A DNA stretch of 64,000 nt, from positions 372,001 through 436,000 of the forward strand of contig JAQOTA010000044.1 in assembly GCA_029532415.1 (NCBI GenBank). The letters run 5' to 3'. A program made the translations under genes and the position numbers. This document shows positions 1-12,934 of this stretch, in pieces. Numbering within the stretch: position 1 is the stretch's first letter; each line of letters begins with the position of its first letter. The notes below the pieces were generated by a model. It saw nothing but the letters and a program-made list of their open reading frames with translations, did not search any database and was not told the DNA's origin. The DNA is from Marasmius tenuissimus. Its lineage: Eukaryota; Basidiomycota; Agaricomycetes; Agaricales; Marasmiaceae.

Positions 1-62
1 CGAACTCACAGCTCGTAGACTATATTACTATCATTGTCGCTGGGAAATGAGAGAGATTAAAG

Positions 63-832
63 TCATCGTCCATTAAGGTCGTCGCCGACGGTGAAATGGA
101 TTTGAGCCCCGGCGCCCAATGCGAGAGAAACAGGTAATCGAGGATCGATTTGAATTGGGGGACTGCTCCCAACAAAAAAATCTCCTCGAATTAGCTCTCG
201 TTCAATGGGCTGTACTTGGACTGGAATGATTGTGCTCGTTGTATGGAGGCGGAAGGTGGAATAGTCGAAGTTCAGAAGGGGACCGGGGTTTTCAACGTTG
301 GAGAATAAGTAAGTAGGTGGTGGCAAAGGTGAATCGGGAGAAAGAGCATTATTGCTTGAGCCTGAAACACTCAATTATGAGTTAGAAAACACTTGAACAA
401 CGGACGAGACGCACTGGTACTTTGACGTCCCGTTGTAGTCTTTTGGTCATCCTCGGGATATTTGCAGCTTGTGCTCAGTCCACGCTTGATACAACTCTGA
501 CAGCAAAAACAAATTAGCTCGCGGTAATGTAGAATCGTTCTTGCGACGCACCTGGCAAGGAAGAACCTCGCTACATTTCGTTTTCCCTGCATAGCACGCA
601 AGACAGGCTCGGCGAACGGTGGGTGCTTTGGCTACGATGACGCATAAAAGGAAAATGAGACTTTGTTGTTAGCATTACAGTATTTGATACTCGCACATTT
701 CCTAGTCGAGGGAGTGGTTGCGGGAGTGGGGGAAACGACTGATGGAGAGCCCTGAACTCGTTGATTAGAGCTTTGTTCGACTTGGGACGCGTTTTTGGTG
801 CCAATTTGATTGCTTTCAGCTCGTTTGCACAT
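63..832 (-). CDS. Zn(II)2Cys6 fungal-type DNA-binding protein, four exons
   Basis: Exons on the minus strand are 832-697, 631-552, 496-421 and 361-63. They join in phase into a 196-residue protein ending in TGA. The introns have GT-AG ends, and two have perfect branch sites (TGCTAAC, TTCTAAC). Residues about 53-79 form a binuclear zinc cluster with spacing C-x2-C-x6-C-x5-C-x2-C-x8-C (ACLACYAGKTKC, then PCQSCIKRG). Such clusters bind DNA as fungal transcription factors. The N-terminal part is Ser/Thr/Pro-rich; the C-terminal 100 residues are Pro-rich with no domain I recognise. The usual fungal-specific regulatory domain is absent, so this is short for the class. The start at 832 is the first ATG of the open stretch; a further 5' exon cannot be excluded. 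The zinc cluster spanning a correctly phased intron makes the gene model strong; its targets are unknown. Confidence 0.85.
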
Positions 833-2239
833 GGCATTCGCGGCTTGTGGGTGTGAGAATGCGAGGAACGCCTTGGATAAAATCGACTAGAGGTGCGAAG
901 AACGTTGGGGGAGCAAAAGAAACCAGGTCGGCAAAACCTGGGGGAATCGATGGTTCTCAAATGGAAGCATTGACTTGGGACCAAACACGACCAACCATTT
1001 CGTCAAAGTTGGCTTCGACGAACGCAGGGATCCGTGATTCGAATTTTCGTTACCCGAAAACCGTCAAGGAAATGGGTGAACCATTAAAATTTAGTTTCGA
1101 ATGGGAGGAGTTCTGTCGGGATTTAGGGCTCGAAAAGATAGAGCTCGTGATGTGTTATGTCGGATAATCTCTTTCGAATCATCACTGAAGGGCTGCGTGA
1201 GGGTCTCCTCATATGTTTCTTCATACAATAACAAGTTGGAGGTACTTACACGAGAATCCGTGCCTGAGAATCACTGCGCCAGCAGTCGCTTCCATTCTAT
1301 GGGAAACCACGAGGACGACACCCCTAGGAAACTTGAAAGGCTGGGGTTGATCAAGCCTTTGCAGCCCTAAATGAAGTCGGTAATTATCAGATGTGCGACG
1401 ATATTTTGCTTTTATCTTGGGGACGAGGGAAATTGGGCTCGGGACAACATCGGGGTTTTCTCTACCGCCGCGCCCGGGCTGGGCCGCTTCGACTCGTGAG
1501 GATCACTGTAGGGCCATTGAAGTCACGTACCAAAACTCCAGCTTTCCCTCCGACTTCGTCCTGTCATGTTGAGCCCAAAGATAGAAAACGTAAACAAACT
1601 CTCGACCAACAATGCCTAGAAAGCTGTTACCGTCAAATAAGTTCCCCAATCAACCTGTTGAACGTTGGTTGACCGTTGAATCATACCCAGCACAGTGCAA
1701 TAAAGCCCGTCTCAACATCACACGAGTGTCATTTCAATCCCCTCCGATACAGAGCCCTTCCTCGGAACTGTATTCCGTCACTGCTAGACTTTAGTCGTTG
1801 GTCAACACGGAATAAAATTCGGATGGCGATGGATTGGTCCCAAATGGGCGTGGCAATTCCAAGTCCAAATTCATTTACTTAGGCCCAAAGTGTGCAATTT
1901 TTCGAGTTATCTGTTGTCTTCCAATTCGCATCGGGCCTTCTTATCTGATATCGTTCACTCATGCCCGTCATGTTGGCTTTTTTCTCCTCTTGGACATGTC
2001 GCCAAGACCCGTAGTGTACTAGGTGCGAGAGAGTATCTCTTTGTCTCCGGAGCCAGGGTACGTATGACAAGTCAATCTTCCCGATTATTTGGATACTAGT
2101 AGGCTAAGTGGAGACTCTGAGTCACGAAGGTGGTAACGACGTAACTCGGGCTTTAGACCTCCCATATTACCTTGAGTATCACCAGCACTAACATTCCATA
2201 TTCAGCTATTGCTTCTTGTTGATTGAGGCTGTGGAATTA
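833..2239. other. Intergenic stretch, nothing assignable
   Basis: No ORF here has a recognisable motif or a convincing chain of phased splice sites. It should contain the promoter of the divergently read Zn2Cys6 gene on its left and the 3' flank of the minus-strand gene on its right. Short plus-strand ORFs around 847-1167 and 1391-1672 look like chance. Confidence 0.4.
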
Positions 2240-2973
2240 TCAGAAGGTAAGCTTCGGAAGACTGAGGTTAAACTGCATCTTACAGCGGCGCAGATCTTGC
2301 CAGAGTTGCTGCATCGATGACAGCGGCATGAACGTTCTGGGTGCCTCAGCGCGTGGCTTTCGGGACCGAAACTGACTCAGTTCACGTTTACCGTTGTATG
2401 TGAGCATAAAGTGATCATGCCCCAATATCCATTCAGCCAACCTCTTCAACTGTGCTGACAGGCTTACATCAAGCCATCTGATCTCGGGAAGTCCCAGGGA
2501 ATCTGCGAACGCTCTGTCATCGCATCCAAACCCCGACCGTTGAATGAAGTCGGCAATCGCCTGGTAAGTGATGTCGTCCCAAACCCACGCGGATTCGCTG
2601 TGCTCCTCAATTACAACGTCGGATTCATCTTGAACATAAGTGACTATTGGGTAACCGAGTTCCATTGCTTCTATCCAGTCGATAGGCACTTCCCCTTTTG
2701 GATCTCGGGACCAGAAACACTCGGAACCGCCATCGGGTCTATTGGCATCGTTTTCCTGCCACCGTATCCATTCCGGGTGAACGAAGAGGTATGCAGGTCC
2801 CGTTGGCGGATTTACTTGACTATGGCTTCTGAGCATAACAAATGAATTGTGCACCAAGTCTAGCGGGGGGCGTCTAGAGTGAGTGAGAAGATATATATCA
2901 CTTTGAATTGAACTCACAAAGGACCGCTGGGAATGGGATGCGAGGTCCGCATGAGAATGTTCGGGCTAGCCAT
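2240..2973 (-). CDS. Hypothetical protein, two exons
   Basis: Exon 2973-2918 and exon 2873-2240 are joined across a 44-base intron (GTGAGT donor, CTCTAG acceptor) and give 229 residues. The protein is acidic and Trp-rich (for example FVHPEWIRWQEN, VPIDWIEAMELGYP and SAWVWDDITY), with a basic C-terminal tail. There is no signal peptide or membrane helix. I do not recognise the family. The long uninterrupted last exon and clean intron argue for a real gene. The start is uncertain: upstream sequence in the same frame has a TGA at about 2995, so either the ATG at 2973 is used or another intron lies upstream. The broken gene at 3.2-3.8 kb could once have been its 5' part. Confidence 0.6.
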
Positions 2974-3230
2974 GACATTGCGCACGTCTCTGGGTCTGCT
3001 ACATCAACATGCATTTCGATGTTCCTGGGGACTTGGGGGAAACTGAATCTAGAAGCGCAAGAAAAATCCCAGAAGAATATTACCACGTAAGTTTACCTTG
3101 CTCGAGCTTATGTCCTTACCGCAAGTACCCAGAGCTGCGAGTGGTGAAGTCGCTGTAAATAGCTTTCCCGGGTGCGCATGCATAGCAAGAAATTTGGACA
3201 TGGACGGATACTTTGGCTACAGCGAACCGA

Positions 3231-3803
3231 TCAAGTCCAATAAATCCAGTCCTGAGCCGAAGGTGCGGAGAGATGGGCCAAAGGATCGGCCGAATGGGTC
3301 TCCAGAGGTTTGCAGCAGTCTGAAGAAAATTCTGAGTTTTCATATGCTCGTAGACCTTTCGCGGGTTCTGTGCATCCTGGAATTTGGTTGGAATCCATTT
3401 GGCCAGGATTTCCTCGGGATTGGCCCTTTCGAGGTCCTTGATATCGATCCACGTAAGTGCGGGAAGGTCAATAGGTAATTCTGGGCCTTCAACCCCATAG
3501 CATACAGCCCCGTTCGAGGTAAACCATATTCTACAGCTCTGCTAGCCGTCAGAGACCATTCAATATTCATGATGATAAGCCTTGAATAGCTTGCCTCAAT
3601 TCCGTTGGGTAGATATTTCAGAGATGAATGCTCGTTTCGCACAGAGAGAAGAGCCTTCGTCTTAAGAGATAGTGAATAACAGAAGGACAGTTGAGCCTCA
3701 AAGTTTCGCTTACCGCCGTCGCTGATAGGTCCCATTGAGCCAGATGTGAGCCGGATACCCCTTCGGCAAGAACCGCGAAAGGAATCAGGTGAATCAACGG
3801 CAT
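3231..3803 (-). pseudogene. Decayed coding sequence of unknown family
   Basis: Reading from 3803, a first exon begins MPLIHLIPFAVLAEG and ends at a GTAAGC donor. After an intron the frame continues through KALLSVRNEHSSLKYLP. It then changes frame near 3500 into VEGPELPIDLPALTWIDIK and EEILAKWIPTKFQDAQNP, and changes again near 3370 into AYENSEFSSDCCKPLE. Each piece looks coding, but no splice sites explain the two shifts, so I read this as a frameshifted gene. It lies just upstream of the minus-strand hypothetical gene and could be its lost 5' half or a separate gene. Function unknown. Confidence 0.45.
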
Positions 3804-4758
3804 GTAGGTAGGCGCTTCAGGCGGCTTGGCAGACCTGGGCGTCGAAAGTGCGGTATATTTGCACGATGCAGAGTCTGTTAAAATGACATTTCAAGCCGTG
3901 ATTAAAGGCCCTCGAGCACGAGTATCCCAATTAACGGTGTTTGTCGAGCCTTGAAACTCCTTCCTAAATTTGCATTGGCGCCGGTTGTTCGGGAATCGGC
4001 ATTCATTCTTCCCCGACCTGTTACTACCGTACTAAAGTAGTTTGATCGAGTGCTAATGCTGCAAATATCCATGCGATCTCTTGAGACCGTTTCATTTGAA
4101 CGAAATCACATCCATAGAAAATGAATTGATGAGTTGTCGTGTGCTTACGACCAGTCACCATAACATGAGTTGTTGCCCGTAAAACGGCTTCTTCGTACTG
4201 GTGTCGTTCTGCACGCGCTGTTGTACACTCAGTAGGCACGTAGTAGTAAATGTACAGCAGGTCCCAGTATCCCGCAGGGTTCAAACATGGAATGTATCTC
4301 CCAATGATAAATACTTGTATCACCTCTTGTTGTCAAAGTCGAGGAAGTCGAGGGTATTTCGTTCGTGGGGCTTGGGGATCTTGTCTCAGAAGCATTGTAA
4401 ACTACGCTTGAAAATGTTGCTGTGGTGTCCCAATTCGACTTTCGAGCCCGAGCTGCATTACCAACTCCAAGATGGCTGGAATACCACAGGGCCGTAAGAA
4501 CATTCATGAAACATCTGTTATATACTGAAATCCTGCACCTCGCTAGCGAATCAATTGTTGACAGGCCAGTTGACACCGTTCATGAGCCACAAAACCAGGA
4601 CTCAATCCAAAACGTCAGTCAACTATATGCCAATACCAAACTCAGCGAATTTACCCCGGCCCTAGTGTTCAAAGAGGAATTTGGTATGGGCTCAACCACT
4701 CTCAACGTTGAACCTCTTCCATTCCCTACAGAGGACGCTCGTGGGCCACAACAGCGTT
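3804..4758. other. Spacer upstream of the seven-helix gene
   Basis: Short ORFs occur on both strands, including a plus-strand one that overlaps the start of the next gene in another frame. None has a motif or splice chain I can support. The region probably carries the promoter of the plus-strand gene at 4759. Confidence 0.35.
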
Positions 4759-5936
4759 ATGTTCCTCGACCCGAAAGTTCATCTAGTCGCTGTTGTCTTG
4801 ATCTCGGTCATCTGCGGCATCCCTACGCTTCTCACAACGGCCTGCCGTCTTTATATCCGCCAATCTCGATACTGGGCGGACGACACCTTCGCCCTGTTTT
4901 CCGCTATAAGCCTCCTTCTTGGTGTAGCCAGCACAATGATCTATACCGCACCGACCCCAAGCAGTTCGCGTTACATGGTAGCAGCGTATTATCTGATGAC
5001 TACTTCATACTATGGTGTTGTTTGGCTTGCAAGGTTAAGCATGTTGTTTTCAATCGTTAGGATGTATCCGAAGTATGGATTCGGATTTGGAACGAGCGTC
5101 GGCACGGGGAAGGTGCTATACTCTCTCTCGGGCGCATTCTTTACGGTTCTGGTGGTTCTAATTTCACAGCTCCTTTGGGTGTGCGAACGCTTGAATAGAA
5201 CAACGAGTTGGAAGGAGATGTGGAGGCCGCAGTGTCCGTTGACGAAGCAGGTAGTAGTTTTGCAGCTTGTCGGTGCGTCGGGTCCTCTTAGAGTCTCAAT
5301 TTTTGTCCACCCTACTGATCATTCACTCGCGCAGCCGACGTCTCATCTAATGTGATCCTCGTCCTTATCCCCATTCGCCTCATCGAAACCCTTTCATCCC
5401 GTGCCCTTCGTCGTCAATTGACATGGATATTCTCAGCAGCCATCGTTACAACGACTGTCTCCATTCCCCGTGCAGTCTTCATTACTCAAGGAATGGAACA
5501 CGAGGGAGTCATCACCGGATATGTGCAAGGATGTGTCGGGCTAACCGCGTGCAACCTCCCAATCATGGCGACGAAATTGATTAGAATATGGGAAGATCGA
5601 AAGAAGAACGTCGGAGGAAGGTCGAAATGGATATCTATTCAATTTATTTCATCTTCAGGATCGGCGAGGCGGGGAGCAGAGGATACGGAGAGTGGCGCTC
5701 GAAGCGAGGCAGCGGGTTCTGCTAATGCCGTATCGAACACCAAAGCGACAACGGAGGTGAACGGCACGGCGATACCGACTGGCTGGCTCAGATGGGACCG
5801 AGATCTTCGAGACGAGGAGTTTCCCTCGCGACCTCACCCTCGGAGCACACGACCGGCCTTGACTATTGACCTCAGCCGTGAACACGGACCCTACCATGTG
5901 GAGTTGATCAGCTCGCCTTCGCGTCCGTCTGCATAA
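4759..5936 (+). CDS. Seven-transmembrane protein, PTH11/fungal rhodopsin-domain-like
   Basis: Exons 4759-5272 and 5335-5936 are joined by a 62-base phase-1 intron (GTGCGT to GCGCAG) and encode 371 residues. Seven hydrophobic helices can be seen at about residues 8-33, 40-62, 72-100, 117-143, 166-192, 200-223 and 230-258, followed by a polar, Ser/Arg-rich tail of about 110 residues. After helix 1 comes CRLYIRQSRYWADDTFALFS, which matches the Arg-x-Tyr-x-Arg ... Trp-x-Asp-Asp pattern at the first loop and second helix of fungal rhodopsin-domain/PTH11-type membrane proteins. Members are plasma-membrane proteins, some acting as G-protein-coupled receptors; ligand and role here are unknown. The ATG at 4759 was chosen because helix 1 follows at once; an in-frame ATG at 4681 would add 26 polar residues. 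No frameshift or stop was found. Confidence 0.78.
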
Positions 5937-8900
5937 GCCAATATAAGAGTTGGGTAACGAGTACTGTAACATTCCCGGAACCGCGACAGAACCGTGACTC
6001 AGGGTCACTGTTCTAATCACGAGTGTACTAAGAGCTGTCTTGATGTTTTTTAACCGCTTTCATGCCCTATCTACCTTCTACAATATTGAGTTCAGCGTTC
6101 AGTGATAATCAACGGTGTGGTGGTTCTGGCATGTTAAGCCGGAGATTCGTGTTCTTAGGATTTTGAGCGAAGAGAGGGCCTGAAGAGGAGTAAGATGTGA
6201 CTATGATGGAAATATGTATTGCATGCTAACACATTTAGCCTGTAGTTTTGAATCCTCTTTGGCTTGTTCAGTGCCACTGTCCGTGCAGGCATCTTCGGAC
6301 CGCTTATTCCGGCTCTGCCCAGATTAAAGGTACGCATACGCCTCGAGCTTAATCTTATACCACCATGGCACCATCCCAAACTTTTTGGGACCTGGAAAGT
6401 TGACACAGTAATGACAAGCCCAGGTTAGACGTGAAACCCGACGATCAGTTTCTGCTACCTATATGACAATCCACTTTTGTCTTTGCCACTCTTCTGTATC
6501 TTTACGATGACATCTCTTCGCTACTCTAGCGAGACACATCGATATCTGATACTGTTGACTATATTCCGATTGCTCGGAACACTATATGAAGCTCAGGAGT
6601 TTAGTGGTACCTACAGCCTACCGAGAATTATATTCCTTCTGTAACGACACCCCAGCAAAGAAGGTTCTCCACAGCCTAAGCTGTCTTGTGTCGCTGTTAT
6701 CCCTTACATGAAGTCCCGTTATGGGGTAACCGTCGTTTTGAGGGTACAATTGTGGATTATCCCGAAACGAGCGAATAGAGGGAACCTAGACTCAATCCAT
6801 ACCTCACCATTCTCCTCTTTCACTATAAAACTCAATCAACGTTCCTTCTCCGCTGATAGGCGCGTTCATATTTCACTCCGAGAGCAGAGTTCCGCACTTG
6901 CCATTCGCGTGGTGGCGCCAAACCACATCTTCTTACCACGATTGCCGTTCTCCCCTTTTGAAGGGCAACAAGACAACGACAAGGATAACTTAGACCAATG
7001 CAATCGCATACGGATCCCCGTGACAGGCGGCTCACAACTTCGCCGATCAACAAGGGAAAGTGTCGTTGAGCGTCAACGCCTCCATGTCAGTGAACATGAA
7101 TGACATTAGATGTGGAGCTCGTGAAAATGTTCTGAGACTCCTTTCTGAGCCGATGAGAGCTCGATCAACGGAGCTCTATTCATCTTTTCACTCTTTATGA
7201 GGGACCACTAGCATTACATCTACCCCTGCAAGACGTAAATGTAGCGAAACATTCCGAGGTCAATCATCGAGGGTCCATCTGCAGGGCGGCCGTGTGAGTT
7301 ATTTAACAGGCATTAACTACTTATAAGGACAGAGGTACGTCAATACGCATCGATTCCGACTCGCGACCCCTACTAGTGCTCTGAAGATGAACACGGTTTC
7401 CCCCTAGTACTATCGGTCCTTTCCAAGTCCTTTCAAACGGCGATAAACTTTTTCTGTGTGTTTAGTTGGTGAGATGACGTCTGATCTGTGTCGCCCATGT
7501 CTATAATAGTCACCCTTGTACTTATCCCGGCTCTGCGCCCCCTGAAAAGTTCAAATTCTCCACTCGTCTACCAGCCACACTCTTGCAATGGAAATATTCA
7601 ACGTGGGGCAAGCTGTGTATGATTCACATTCTTACCGATTCGTGAGTACTGCGCCCATGAGTAAAGCTCATGTTTCATGTATTTTCTCGCCGGACCCTTC
7701 TATCGCTCTCTGGATGGCTATTAATTTTTCTTTGTGAGTCTTCGATGCGGTAAGAATTTTAGCGCGAAACAAAACATGCCAACAGACTGGCTTGCGATGG
7801 TCAAACAGCTAGATTTTTACTCACCGGTCTAGGAACCCATCAAAATCTCGAAACCTGGGACAACTATTTTGCGGCGTGCTTCACGCGCTGAGCAAGGTTC
7901 AAGTCGGTTTTCTTACTGCGCTTGATCTCTCGTTATTGCTTACTCACCCCTGACTCGGAGATCTTCGTCTCTGGCTTTCTCGCTAAGGTACGGGACTTCA
8001 TCGGCCTTGCTCCAATACTGACGTCCTCTTAAACTCCCCAGGTTTATATCGTTTGATCCAAGTGATTCTGTACCCACTGTCTCAAAACACCAGTGTTTTA
8101 AGTCTACCTAGTTATCCAATTCGGATGGGCAGCGATCACGGTTCCTGTTTAGATTGCAAAATCAGCCAGAATCCTGGAAGACGAGACGCGCGAATACAGG
8201 TTCAAGGGTTATCCGTGAGATACCCACACCTCGTCATTTCGAAGTAAAGACCCGAACTCACAGACGGGGTTCAATACAGGTTGCTAATAGTTTTAATCTA
8301 TGACCTTGTATTGAACTTGTTCTTCACTTCAATGTTCTGTTGGCCCTTGTAGAGGTCGAGGATCCAAAGCACTGCATTGAGGTTGATCGCGAGGAAGACC
8401 CTCGTGTGAGTGATTTCCATGTTGCCTTTCTAGTCGGGGGAACTAATTTATGGGCGAGGACATCAACGGGGCTACCCTTTCGAGTCTTTTCGTTCTGACT
8501 GTGAGCTTCACGTCCTGATTTCCACCAAAGTCAGCTCGTCGAGTATAGAACAGGTCAACCTTCTCGTATTGATTGAAATAGAAGGGCATCAAATTGTATA
8601 GGCCTGTATGTTGAGCTGCGTCGTGAATGTGCGTATCTCTTCCCTCCAATTGCTGCCATATCCTGGCTTTCTCATCGCCCTCGCGCCGCTTTATGCCATA
8701 GGTGACCCTCAATGGACTGGTCTCTTACTGGGCCTCCGCTGGCACACCTTCAGATTCTGTGAATGCCAACCGTAAATATGACGGAGTTGAGTTGGAAGGT
8801 AGACTCCGAGTTCGCAGAGGAGACCACCGTCACAGTCATGACACCGGTTCAAGCAGCTTTATTGATTTATGATCCCCATTTCCATGCCCATACTATTGAC

Positions 8901-9229
8901 CTCCCGATCTCCCGAACACAGTATAATATGAATGTCGGGTGCGAATAACCCCGACGAAGATGTAGTATAGCACAGGTGATGCGTCTATCTCGGCGGAAGT
9001 ACAAAGCTTTCTCCCAAACACTCATTTGGACGCGCCTTCAGCGGGTTGATTCTATACTTTTATACTCAATAAAAAGATGGGCAGTCACAAAGGAGGGGTC
9101 TTGTTTCTTTTTCAATGCGGGGGCTCATTTGAGTGTTACTTCAGTAGAGTAGTAGTCTGTGACCTTCTCTTTCGAAATTGTTCCTTTGATATATCACATG
9201 AGTAAGAAAAAGCATGGAATCCTCGGTGG
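5937..9229. other. Gene-poor 3.3 kb with possible coding remnants
   Basis: No complete gene is visible. A minus-strand frame at about 8443-8790 looks coding (motifs FTESEGVPAEAQ and MPFYFNQYEKVDLFY) but contains an in-frame TAA after PAEAQ, consistent with a CAA to TAA change. It overlaps a plus-strand ORF at 8763-8948 that also reads plausibly. A pair of possible exons near 7590-8060 has good donor and acceptor signals but no protein pattern I recognise. Confidence 0.35.
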
Positions 9230-9320
9230 TGCCGATTGGCTGGATTGAACAACCGACCTTTGCATCGTGCGGAGCCTGTCTGCCTACAAGTGCAACGCTC
9301 TACCACTAAGCTAAGTCGGC
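9230..9320 (-). tRNA. tRNA-Thr (anticodon TGT) with a short intron
   Basis: The minus strand folds as a cloverleaf. The acceptor GCCGACT pairs with AATCGGC with one C-A mismatch. The anticodon stem TTGCA/TGCAA encloses a loop with TGT at positions 34-36. The T arm is GGTTG-TTCAATC-CAGCC. About 19 bases sit between position 37 and the 3' half of the anticodon arm, the normal place for a nuclear tRNA intron. The discriminator base is A. The A box (TTAGCTTAGTGG) and B box (GGTTGTTCAATCC) are present, so it is probably a functional threonine tRNA. Confidence 0.82.
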
Positions 9321-12300
9321 GGCAAGATAATTTGAAGGATATAAGTGTGTACCGGATTGATCTACACACTCTACTTGGTCTTCGGATGTTGTTTTTTCAG
9401 TTTCGCCTCGTTTACAGGGGGTACTTTTGTGTTAAGTTGGGTGCCTGGGCTCTGGGAGCGGGTTGAAAGTTTGAAACGTTGACTAGCACCCCCATCAAAT
9501 ATGGTTCTCCGGTACGACAGATGTTGAGACAAAATGAGTTTGTTTTTAGTGAACGGTGTTATTGCTAGGCCGACGTTGAATGATTTGTTTGAAGTCAAAC
9601 TTTAGCAACTTTGGACAAGCCTCGCGGATCATGGAAGGGAGAATACCAGATAAGCGCTCGTTAAGCGCCTGTCTGAGAAAGTAACATTCGTGTGACTGCT
9701 TGTGACGTCCCTTTTCCTCCTCGACCATCATGAGCCCGTCAATGGTTCCCCAAGACATTGCCTCATAGGAAATAGACCGCAAAAGTAAAATGTCTTGAAA
9801 AGAGTCGTTTGGTACGCCTCTCATATCGCAGCTCATTCTCAATGCTGATTCCTGGATTCAATCAATGTTCGTTACTAGTCCGGCCAACGAAGGGGAATAG
9901 TTACAACGGTTCAAGGCAAGAGAACTCGATCGGTTATTCGAGTGGTTTTGCTCTATTGGTGTGTTATTGTGACCTGCTCCTCCTTTGGAACGTCGCCCTT
10001 ACCATGCCTCCTTTCTCTTTCAGTCTGACTTCCACAGATTTCCACCAGGACTCCGACCACATATGATCCCCAAAGGCGGCCACTCAAAAGTAGCGGTACT
10101 ATCCGGGTTATCTTTAGCTAGGAAGGTCAAGAAGGCGCAGGTATGATGCCAATGTCATTCGCTACACGACTCATAAGAGGTGTGTCGTCATTCGTCCTCG
10201 TCCCATAAAACCACTCAAGCTCTTTGTAGTCCTCCCATTCTGTCGACTACGTTGACTGAGGATGACTCGTGTCTATTTGAAGGCAAAGGTACACTTCTTT
10301 TGACCTCATGGTCCTTCCTCGGCTTCGCCCTCTATTATCAGCGTCTGCCTTGGTCCTCGCCTTTGCTTCTCTCGTTCTGCGTTTCGTCTTCGTGGACGAT
10401 GGTCTATCACAGTGAAGAAAGTAATGGGGCAATCTATACTCGCTAATATTCATCCGTCTGCCGCCCTCTCGCCGGTCTCCTTCCCGATTTTTCCGGGTCT
10501 ATGCCTCATCGGGTAATCTTGTCACGTGACATCACTGTCTTGGTCCGAGTATAAGATTGACGCTAGAAGATGAGCGCGTATGCCGTTTAGGCGCCTAAAC
10601 GTTTCCTCCCTTCCGTGCTCATCTCCTCGCCTCCATCTCGTTCTCTAGCTCTTTTTTTAGCCCCACCCACCAGCACTTGGGATCACAACCACCGTCACCT
10701 GCATGGACTCAGGAGCTTTTCCCGAGTGACTCAGAACCTGGACCTGACTTCCATCGCGTTCGAAACGCGTCCTCACGTGGAATCACATATTCGCATCAGG
10801 TGGATTCCACTTGGCCCCCTTCGGGGCCCAGGCCTTCGGCGAAGCCTCTCCCTATTGACCTAACACTGTCGTGTAGATTGAGATTCAGCACTATCGTGCA
10901 TCTTTACCGTTGGCACTCCTGTGCCTTCAGATACACACGTGTATACTCTTTCAGAGTCAGTCAAGACTCTGCTGCGAGTACAAGATATCGGTGAGATATC
11001 CCATCCTCCCTCATCGCAGCAGTCCATTTTATCCCGTGTAATTACGTTCACGAAGCCCTGTTTTTGATCCCCGTGTCTACCTGACGTTCCACATCGGGTT
11101 TCTCGTGGTCCTCTGGGGTGGGGTTCCAGTGGAAATTTACTAGCAAACTTGCTCTTATTGTTCTGTTCTCGTTCTCTGAGGTTACCGCTCTCTTATAGGC
11201 ATCAGCGGTTCTCATCCGACTACACCGTGGCCTGTGGCAAATTGGAGCTCGGTGCATATTGTTTTGCACTCGTTCGTCTTCGTCGTTTGCAACTTGATTG
11301 TAGGATTGTCATTGTATAATTTTTTGTCTCACTATCCTCCTTGGAGCCTGGACGCATGATTTTTAGCGAGACAAAACCTCGGAAAGACCTCGACGTATGG
11401 AATTTGAGATGTAAGTAATACCCTCGCATCCTCGATTATCAACATCCAACCTCCTCTTATCTCGGTGCTGAATGGACCGGTGACTCGAGCTACCGCGACG
11501 GAGAGCACGTATCGCCTACGACGACTGCAACTACAAATGCTGCCCTGACTCCCTGCTTCCAAGATTGAGGATTCTTGCTCATGAACGAAGCTTCCCCTGT
11601 ATCGAAGTACCTGATCCCGTGCTTTTGTCCTTGATCTCGAGGGGACGGTCTTCAAGCTACAACTAGCTTGGTTTTCTTGGATACTGTTGTTCAGCTTTGT
11701 GCTTGAGGTTCATAAGACCTGTAAGACGTTTTCCTTCGCAGGATCAAATCCGAAGAAGTCTAACTATCTGATGGAAGGTTTGCGACTGAATGCCTGCGTT
11801 ACTCAATCTTGGGATGCCTCCTTCCTCTGTCCAGTAGTGATCGACCGTGTGACCGGACATCAGGCCGTTGCAATTGAAAGGGCCCAGATAAACTGTTCGT
11901 TGGCCGTGTTATATTTTTCGGGTCGACGACAATTCAAATCCTGCGCTTTGAAGGAATTCTAGAAGTTGCTGGAAGCTGGTTCGTGGCACGGACCGACCTC
12001 TAGAGTCTCATCCGGACATTCTGTTTCTCAGTTTCCACTTTCTTCACAGGTCGCGGAGTCAACTAGTAGCTTCTTCCATTACCACATCTTCCAAGTACCT
12101 CTACCTGTCTGCCGAACGCAGTCCCAACCCTCAACCAATTATAGCTGAGATTGGTATCCTCCCTGGCTCTTTCATCGCGGAGTCTTGTCTCGATCGATTG
12201 GTCCGTCTACTCATCTCTGGTGGGAGGTAATTGCGTGGGGGTAACACGCACAGTAAGGCTTGTAATCACATTTAATGACTCGGGAGCCAAACCCTCTTTG

Positions 12301-12934
12301 TTGACAGACTACAAGTTTTATCACCTCAATCTTTGGGCTGGTCCTCAATTGTAACATCCTTTTGACATCGAGTCCTGCTGCCAACCGACTGGGGCAGTGT
12401 TTACAGATCAGACCATAGATCAATGCATCGAAGAAGACTCACAGATGTCTGCAAACTTCTGACGTGGGTTAGTGTTCGCGTTACTATAACCGGTCCAATC
12501 ATTGAGTGCGCCTTCCAGCCCCATAACGCAGGAGGAATAGCGAGAGGGAGGACTCCTACCGGTTTACCCTACGCCCTTGTTTCCTCCCGCCATTTCATTG
12601 GAGCAGAATGCCGGTCAGATCATTCCTTGGGCCACCAAGTTCTCAGCTCTCTTATAAACTTCTTTGACTTCGGTGCGTTTTCTTTTTCTTCCGCTCCCAA
12701 CGATTGCTCATACACTCATGCGCTTCGAGGCGTTTACCCGGAAGACTCGGTAACCTCCTGAAATTTCCCTCCCCAAAATATTGGTCTCCTAATCATGATA
12801 GACTGGTGGTTATTCTTTTTCTCAAGGGAGTGGCTCGTTCGTCCAAATTACCTTGGTGTGTCCTCGTGATAAAGACATCTCTAGGCCCATATCGCTTACC
12901 CCTCGAAAGGTGGATCTGATTTGATCTCCCACAG
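9321..12934. other. Pyrimidine-rich stretch, unassigned
   Basis: The plus strand is C/T-rich over much of 10.2-12.9 kb. A 98-residue minus-strand ORF at 9546-9842 (contains SYEAMSWGTIDGLMMVEEEK) and a plus-strand frame at about 10677-10870 (PPSPAWTQELFPSDSEPGPD) look protein-like, but neither could be joined to other exons or to a known family. The 12.2-12.9 kb part probably contains 5' exons of the membrane-protein gene that follows, but I could not fix them. Confidence 0.35.

Noticed and set aside
571..984. 137-residue minus-strand ORF and overlapping ORFs at 371-601 and 632-832 as separate proteins
   Set aside because: They are frame shadows and exon read-throughs of the Zn2Cys6 gene, whose phased introns and six spaced cysteines explain the region better.
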